From positions 310,001 to 374,000 of the forward strand of contig SADC01001324.1 of assembly GCA_004194705.1 (NCBI GenBank): a DNA stretch of 64,000 nucleotides, given 5' to 3'. Both the position numbers and the translations under genes were made by a program. Shown here in pieces: positions 59,501-64,000 of the stretch (position 1 is the stretch's first letter; each line of letters begins with the position of its first letter). The notes under the pieces are model-generated. The model did not search any database. It saw nothing but the letters and a program-made list of their open reading frames with translations, and was not told where the DNA came from. Source of the DNA: Ditylenchus dipsaci. Lineage: Eukaryota; Nematoda; Chromadorea; Rhabditida; Anguinidae.

Positions 59501-62500
59501 TAAAAGTACATATGGCCAAAAAAGTACAATTAGGTCATTTTTCGCCGAAAAGTGCCACTTTATCCAGTGCTTATTGATGTTTAGCATCAAAATCTTTGTA
59601 AGCTTCAAAAATAAAAAAAGATTTGGGGTTCCAACGTAAACTTCCAACCATCTTTTATGGCTTGTTCACCAACCTGGAGTTTGAATTGGAGTATCGGTAC
59701 TGTAAAGTTTTTGAGAAAACAAATTTTGAATGTATGATGACATTTTATTAGACTAAGTGGTGGAAGCTTGCAAGCTTGACGATGTCTGTATATTGTTGCA
59801 AAAATGGGCACCATGCGCATTCATCGCCAAACTCCTAACCTTCGAAAAATAGGCAGCAGGGTCAGAGCCCGAAAATCGCCATATTTTTGTTGCTTTTGGC
59901 GACGGCTTTCGTGCAACTGTGAATCTTGGTGATCAAAAAGCTAAAAAATAACGACAATGATAGAAAATTTTAGCGTAAAGGGTGTTCACTAATAAAAATA
60001 CTCCACTCTTATTTATTGAACAGGTTGGAGATGGAATATTTTGCACTGAACGAGCCATTAAGCAGAAACGTTGACGAAAGATTCAATCCACCAAGCGCAC
60101 GGAGTTTATTTAGTATATTATGCGAAAAGGATTTGTAAAAACGATAAAAATATGTCATACAAATGTCGAAAGGCCAAGTAAGTGAATATCACTAGCAAAC
60201 ATCAATTTGTTGTAGTTCAGGAACTACTGAACAAAAATAATACTTCCAGAACTTCTAACCAAAGAATCTGCAAAATCCTGATAAGCTGCTTAATATAATT
60301 AATTTTGTTCTTTAAAGTTTGAATCTTCTAAAAACTATGTAAACAAGAGTGAAAAATCACATTTCGGAAACATTTGCCAACCATCAAAACTGTTTGAACA
60401 CTAACTTCTGACGTGCTTATAAGAAAAGGTGGTGGAACAACAAAACAGGGTCCTGTTCTCAAAGCCTTCCCCCGCTCATGATCCGATTAACGGTAGTGAG
60501 GAGGGAAAAGAAAGGACAAGACAAGCTTGACAACAATCACCAGTTAGTGCAATCAACTGGAAGTGGCCAAGCCCACAAAATAGACATTTGGGGCATCTTC
60601 AGACGTGGTAATCCTATCAGTTTAAGCAAGAGTGTTTTGCCATAACCAACAACTGTTCATAAAATTATTCTGCTCAATAATAACAAAGAAAATACATGTT
60701 CGTGAAAGTGTGACAACCTATCAAATTATACAAAAAAAAACGGTTGTAGTCTGTTCCAAAACCTTAAAAAATATTTGGGGTTGTGGTAGACAAAAGGGCA
60801 AACTTAATTTGGAGAGACACGCGAAAAAGGTGGAAACACGGTAAAAAAAAGTTTGAGACTGATTAGTTGGGAAGGCAAAAATCAGCAGATAGTTTTTGTA
60901 ATATTAAAAAAAAGTTTGTTTCACGAGGCTTGTTGGCCAGACATTGCGTATTTTCGTAAATTTCAAATAGTTAAAACATGTGACTCCTATTAACTTTTCT
61001 ACTTGGAATAGTCCACATAGCGTAGTGAAGCGTGTATGTGGTTCGCTTTTTGTCCTCTCTGGGTGATGGCTATTGCATACTATACTTTTAAAAATTGCGC
61101 AAAATTGTCCCACACGTGACTAATAATTGATAGCAGGATTCCCCACTTTGAAAAAATAATGTGCGAAACTGAAAAATTTGCATATTCCCAGCAATGTCCA
61201 TTTGAAAAGGAATACTGGTCACAGGGATTATGATGTAATAATAGTCCGGATTTTATCGTAATAACAGACTAGTCAATATTTTCTGAGCAAATATTAAGGC
61301 GGCGAGATTCTTACATTCATTAATCGACCTACTGTGTGGTACAGAAGAATGGGGCGATGTGGCGGGATATAATGGCAGTCATAATAAAATATAAAAGTCG
61401 AATTCCAAAATTTTCGGCTAGTGAATCCTTGGAGTTTTTGACTAGTCCAATCCGAGCTCGCTGATTTCGCCTAAAGGCTACAGGCTGAAAGCTCACAAAT
61501 TCGTATTGGGGGTCGTCAAATAATTTTCGGTTATCAAAATATCCTTACAAAATTTTAAACGACAAAAATCTTTGTAAAAAGTCATTCAAGCCTACTTATA
61601 TACTAAATTTCACCTTCTTACCATAAGTGTCTAACAACAAAAACACATAAAATAGCAGTCTATATTGACACTCACCTAAACTAACAAGAACTGAAAAAGT
61701 CTGGTCAAAAAAGTTCCGGCCTTTTTACTTTTATTAGCACAATTGTGCGTCACTATGGGGACATAGACACGCTTTTGGGGCCTAGCAGCCACGAAAAAAA
61801 AAGCAGACGAAAACATGCTAATAAAACATTGATATATTTAAGTTGTTAGGCAAGCCAATCACCAAAAAACCAGCATACCAAAAATAGGCTGACAATAAGT
61901 GAATAGACAAGTGTTCTGATCAAAAAGCTTGGTGTCGCCATTGTTTGCTAGAACCATATTTAGGTGTTCAGCAACAACGGGACAATAGACAAGCCAAATA
62001 TTGGTGGTGTGAGGTTAGGCAAAGCATAAAACATTGCAAACAAATTTCTATTGGTTGCTGGCAGCCATCAGTAAAAAGATGAGTTAGTATAGACACTTTA
62101 ATTGCACTACAGGATATACAATGACTCTTTTTTGGGGACAGAGAATTTATTTGTTTGAGAGCTGATCTATGAGCACTAAAATGTGAGAGGTAACAAGAAA
62201 TACAAGGGATATTACACTATTTTTGAATTTTGAATAATAATTTAAGCTTACAGAAGCATGCATGTCTTCATTTTTCGGGTTTTCAAATATAAGTACAGTC
62301 CAACTTGGATAAACCGCCACCCTAAAAGTTCGCTCCCGCATAGGGTCCGACTTTTTTCAAAAAAAGGGTGGCGGTTTCAAGAGGTTTTGATTTTTTAAAG
62401 AACAAAATAAGAATTTTTTTGAAAAACGATCGGCAAAATCGGAATCCTGGCACCACATTGATAAAAAAAATAGGGTAAAAAAAGTGTCAGAGTCGAGGCG

Positions 62501-62935
62501 GGAACGAACATCGAGGGGTGGCAGCTTATCCAGGTTCGATTGTATAAGATGAATTCAAAATTGCAAATTCTGAATTGAGCTCCTCGACGCTTAGAGGAGT
62601 ATGACGAGAAAAACCAAAAGTCAGTAAAAGTGGATGCAGTCAAACAAATTTATGAAAATTTTCGGTTTGTCTGGCAATAATTTGCCTATTTTCAGGTGTG
62701 ACCGAGCATTTTGGAGTGCCAGTAATCGATGTGGACATGATTATGGTCTCACTTGAGAATGCTATAGCCTCCACTGGCGGCTTTTGTGCTGGCCGATCAT
62801 TTGTGGTAGGGCACCAGCGTCTGTCAGGTTGGTTGATCTAGCTATATTTTGACTGTGTTAAGCCTAAAGTCTAGTATTTAGGCCTTGGCTACTGCTTCTC
62901 CGCCTCTTTGCCCCCTCTCCTGGCAACTGCTGCTA
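44527..62935 (+). CDS. SPTLC1: Serine palmitoyltransferase subunit 1, 5' part (continues past the window)
   Basis: Non-catalytic partner in the ER enzyme that condenses serine with palmitoyl-CoA, the first step of sphingolipid synthesis. Visible exons: 44527-44567, 44625-44753, 45508-45537, 45585-45664, 46552-46645, 46695-46908, 47033-47154, 47203-47374, 62696-62827, 62882-62935. All phases agree if one base is added near 44637. An N-terminal membrane segment ([15 protein letters not shown]) precedes [15 protein letters not shown], then [87 protein letters not shown] and [16 protein letters not shown]. The last exon ends at GTGAGT, and further exons lie outside. Intron 8 is 15.3 kb and holds the whole trehalase gene on the other strand. 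Confidence 0.92.
44784..45078. repeat. 295-base hairpin in SPTLC1 intron 2
   Basis: 'gctgctttcacaatgagtct' at the left and its inverted complement at the right. The arms pair nearly to the centre at about 44940. Confidence 0.8.
45259..45449. mobile_element. hAT-like MITE in SPTLC1 intron 2
   Basis: Ends AGGGTGGCCAGATG and CATCTGGCCACCCT, flanked by GGATATAG (repeat at 45450). The interior repeats 'cctgctttttg' many times. Confidence 0.8.
45841..46073. repeat. MITE, TACCGTATTT family, copy 6
   Basis: TACCGTATTTCCTGTAATTT and inverted complement. An inner palindrome is formed by 'gtttgagctgtgtaaaaagt' and its complement. It lies in SPTLC1 intron 4. Confidence 0.75.
47487..48096. mobile_element. 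hAT-like element with GATGTGCA ends
   Basis: TAGAGATGTGCA at the left, TGCACATCTATA at the right, with 'gggatcgggat' words near both ends. The flanks GTTTTGGA and GTTTGGCT could be an imperfect duplication. A 68-base pogo-like repeat (47694-47761) is inserted in it. Confidence 0.55.
48568..49291. repeat. MITE, TACCGTATTT family, copy 7, with tandem repeat
   Basis: Begins TACCGTATTCACTCTAATAA and ends 'tttattggagtgaatacggta'. The interior has a tandem 'ccgactaaaacacttttt' repeat (48788-48925) and a hairpin formed by 'gatcggactcgaaatctgat' and its complement. Confidence 0.75.
49671..57248 (-). CDS. TREH: Trehalase (GH37), secreted or membrane-anchored
   Basis: Hydrolyses trehalose to glucose. 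Fourteen exons: 57039-57248, 56061-56347, 55888-56014, 55496-55556, 55417-55440, 55314-55355, 55073-55269, 54767-55014, 53941-54393, 51139-51162, 50768-50842, 50657-50712, 50510-50601, 49671-50335. The product is 853 residues if one G is added near 49950. It has a signal peptide ([14 protein letters not shown]) and signature 1 [15 protein letters not shown], split over three exons. [15 protein letters not shown], then ESGWDFSSRW (catalytic Asp), signature 2 [10 protein letters not shown], and [15 protein letters not shown] (catalytic Glu) follow. After the catalytic domain come two related NGTF units, an acidic stalk and a hydrophobic C-terminus ([16 protein letters not shown]), fitting a GPI or membrane anchor. 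An in-frame upstream ATG exists at 57311. The whole gene lies inside SPTLC1 intron 8. Confidence 0.93.
51183..51600. repeat. GTCGAT hexamer satellite, inverted
   Basis: Tandem 'gtcgatgtcgaagtc' units run from 51197 to 51342, broken by 'gtggttacagtgac'. An inverted short array lies at 51558-51592. A related array with 'ccattgtaaccaccttcgac' lies at 53795-53895. Both are in trehalase introns. Confidence 0.75.
51890..53160. repeat. Second copy of the CCAAGTGG palindromic element, diverged
   Basis: Starts 'gatgtaccgaagaatttaaa' with 'tttgctaaa' repeats as at 613. A hairpin lies at 52710-53030, centred near 52860, with arms ending in CCAAGTGGACGACCACTTGG. tRNA-like words 'gtggaatcgaac' (52049) and 'ggattcgaacc' (52671) lie on the minus strand. 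It occupies trehalase intron 9. Confidence 0.65.
53255..53490. repeat. AAAGTC hexamer repeat with inverted halves
   Basis: 'actttgactttgac' on the flanks and 'gtcaaagtcaaa' in the middle alternate with 'gcgtacaca'. It forms several overlapping hairpins. Confidence 0.65.
54478..54720. mobile_element. Young MITE, copy B (trehalase intron)
   Basis: Nearly identical to 38037-38283, with a few single-base or 6-base differences. Flanked by a perfect 9-base duplication, TTAATATTT (54469-54477 and 54721-54729). Confidence 0.92.
55664..55731. mobile_element. 68-base pogo-like micro-MITE
   Basis: CAGTCAAACCTCGATTTAAC and inverted complement with only a short loop, flanked by TA. It lies in a trehalase intron. 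Confidence 0.8.
56380..56440 (+). repeat. tRNA-like fragment in trehalase intron 1
   Basis: GGGTTCGATTCCCAC is a strong B-box and T-arm match, but the upstream part gives no acceptor or D stem. Confidence 0.35.
56761..57002. mobile_element. Pogo/Tigger-like MITE in trehalase intron 1
   Basis: CAGTCAAACCTCGATATAAC at the left and 'gttatatcgaggtgtgactg' at the right, with TA on both sides. Confidence 0.85.
57707..60925. repeat. Pair of 165-base inverted repeats 2.9 kb apart
   Basis: 57707-57870 and 60760-60925 are near-perfect inverted copies, starting CGTGAAACAAACTTTTTTTT on the outside. They may be long terminal inverted repeats of a 3.2-kb element or two copies of one repeat. No target duplication is visible, and no transposase was recognised between them. 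Confidence 0.65.
57930..62290. other. Rest of SPTLC1 intron 8, no gene seen
   Basis: AT-rich DNA with a half TACCGTATTT-type MITE (57930-58090), a relative of the 14690 repeat (58428-58535) and mostly single-copy sequence from 59000 to 62290. No convincing exon or RNA gene was found on either strand. Confidence 0.45.
62296..62542. mobile_element. Pogo/Tigger-like MITE near the end of SPTLC1 intron 8
   Basis: CAGTCCAACTTGGATAAACC and 'cttatccaggttcgattg', flanked by TA, about 150 bases before exon 9. Confidence 0.75.
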
Positions 62936-63459
62936 GTGAGTTGATTTTTTGTTGTTATTGTGTATGATTTGAGTAATTTAATATGGCGGAAATAGGTAAG
63001 ACAGAAGCTGGAACTAGAAAACATCTGATTAGTCTATGATTTGACTGAAACTTATGTGAGGACATATGTCTGTCTTTTCCTTATTTTTTGATGACGTGAA
63101 GTTGGTTGAATAACAACACGCTTTTGCAAAAAAAAAGTAAAAGTTAAAAATTGAAAAAGTTTTATGAGCATGGAAAAATGCTTTATTAGAAAAAATAGGA
63201 AAAGCATAATTATACACAATATTGTAAAATTCTACAAAATTAAATAATGTAAAAACTAGGGTTGTGAAACGGTAATTTACCGGTAAATTACGCACGCGTG
63301 AAAAAGCCGGTAAAAACTGGTACGAATTCTTTTCGTAAAAATTGGTTAGCTCGACAACTATTTAACTATGACTGGTGGAAGAAAAGTTCTGCGTGAATTT
63401 TTAAAGCCTAATATTTACCAATGTTGTGATCATATCTTTTTTCAAATACCATTTTGTAG

Positions 63460-63885
63460 GGCACGGCGAAAATTCCGCGGGAGACAATTCCGCTACGGAT
63501 AATTCCGCGACAGATAATTCCGCGATGGATAATTCCGCGGAATTTCAATTTTTGACATTCCTGTTGAGAAAAACCAAATTCTGACACCAGAATCTGGTGA
63601 CCAGATTCGTGTTCAGCATGATCGATCGCATACCCAGGTACCTTTAAATCTAAAACTCGTGGTCAAATTTAGAATACCGTATTTTTTTCGAAAGGTTTTT
63701 TTTGTCTCGAGTGGAATTTGAAATCGGATAATAAGTTGAAATTTGAAAAAGGCGAATCTGTAATCGACCTTGCTGAACATGAATCCGGTGTCAGAATTTG
63801 GTTTTTCTCAACAGGAACGTCGAAAATTAAAATTCCGCGGAATTATCTGTCGCGGAATTGTCTCCCGCGGAATTGTCGCTGTGCC
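63460..63885. mobile_element. Foldback element with AATTCCGCG-repeat arms
   Basis: Ends GGCACGGCGA and TCGCTGTGCC, flanked by a perfect 8-base duplication, TTTTGTAG (63452-63459 and 63886-63893). Each arm repeats 'ataattccgcgacag' or 'gacaattccgcgg'. It lies in the last visible SPTLC1 intron. Confidence 0.88.
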
Positions 63886-64000
63886 TTTTGTAGCCCTACA
63901 TCTCCTCTTTCAAATGGAATATAAAAATTAGCTTGAGTTTTTTGAGTGAGTTACCATTTGGCTCCAAACACCTGTGAGGTCATTTTGATAAGTTGACAAG

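Overview
The window is animal nuclear DNA. It is AT-rich, its genes are split by GT-AG introns (many only 45-70 bases long, others several kilobases), it has AATAAA poly(A) signals, and its conserved proteins are metazoan housekeeping proteins. I cannot name the species. An invertebrate, perhaps an ecdysozoan, fits the protein sequences, but that is a guess.

Recognisable genes, left to right: a MULE-type transposase with an N-terminal FLYWCH zinc finger (3.7-5.4 kb, +); the C-terminal part of an NT5DC-type HAD 5'-nucleotidase (6.6-10.2 kb, +); a piggyBac transposase remnant (12.9-13.7 kb, +); a decayed RNA polymerase subunit RPB6 copy (15.8-16.5 kb, -); ribosomal protein S19 (18.4-19.0 kb, +); a small two-exon gene with a possible myristoylation signal (20.4-20.7 kb, -); a FLYWCH-like reading frame (22.3-22.5 kb, -); a CLN7/MFSD8-type lysosomal MFS transporter (23.5-27.5 kb, +); a two-part gene with a signal peptide and a partial Ulp1/C48-like domain (30.9-34.0 kb, +); alanine-glyoxylate/serine-pyruvate aminotransferase (37.4-40.9 kb, -); serine palmitoyltransferase subunit 1 (44.5 kb to beyond the window, +); and a complete GH37 trehalase (49.7-57.2 kb, -) lying entirely inside a 15.3-kb intron of the palmitoyltransferase gene.

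Almost everything else is non-autonomous mobile DNA. I see a TACCGTATTT-ended MITE family (seven full copies), pogo/Tigger-like MITEs with TA target duplications, hAT-like MITEs with 8-base duplications, a pair of near-identical young 245-base elements sitting in introns of two different genes, and several foldback elements whose arms are built of short tandem repeats and are flanked by perfect 8- or 9-base target duplications. Some large palindromes contain tRNA-like B-box fragments.

Many conserved exons are broken by single missing bases, nearly always in mono- or dinucleotide runs. Adding one base restores the frame in every case, which points to collapsed homopolymers in the assembly rather than to dead genes. 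The RPB6 copy is different: it also carries two stop codons made by substitution.
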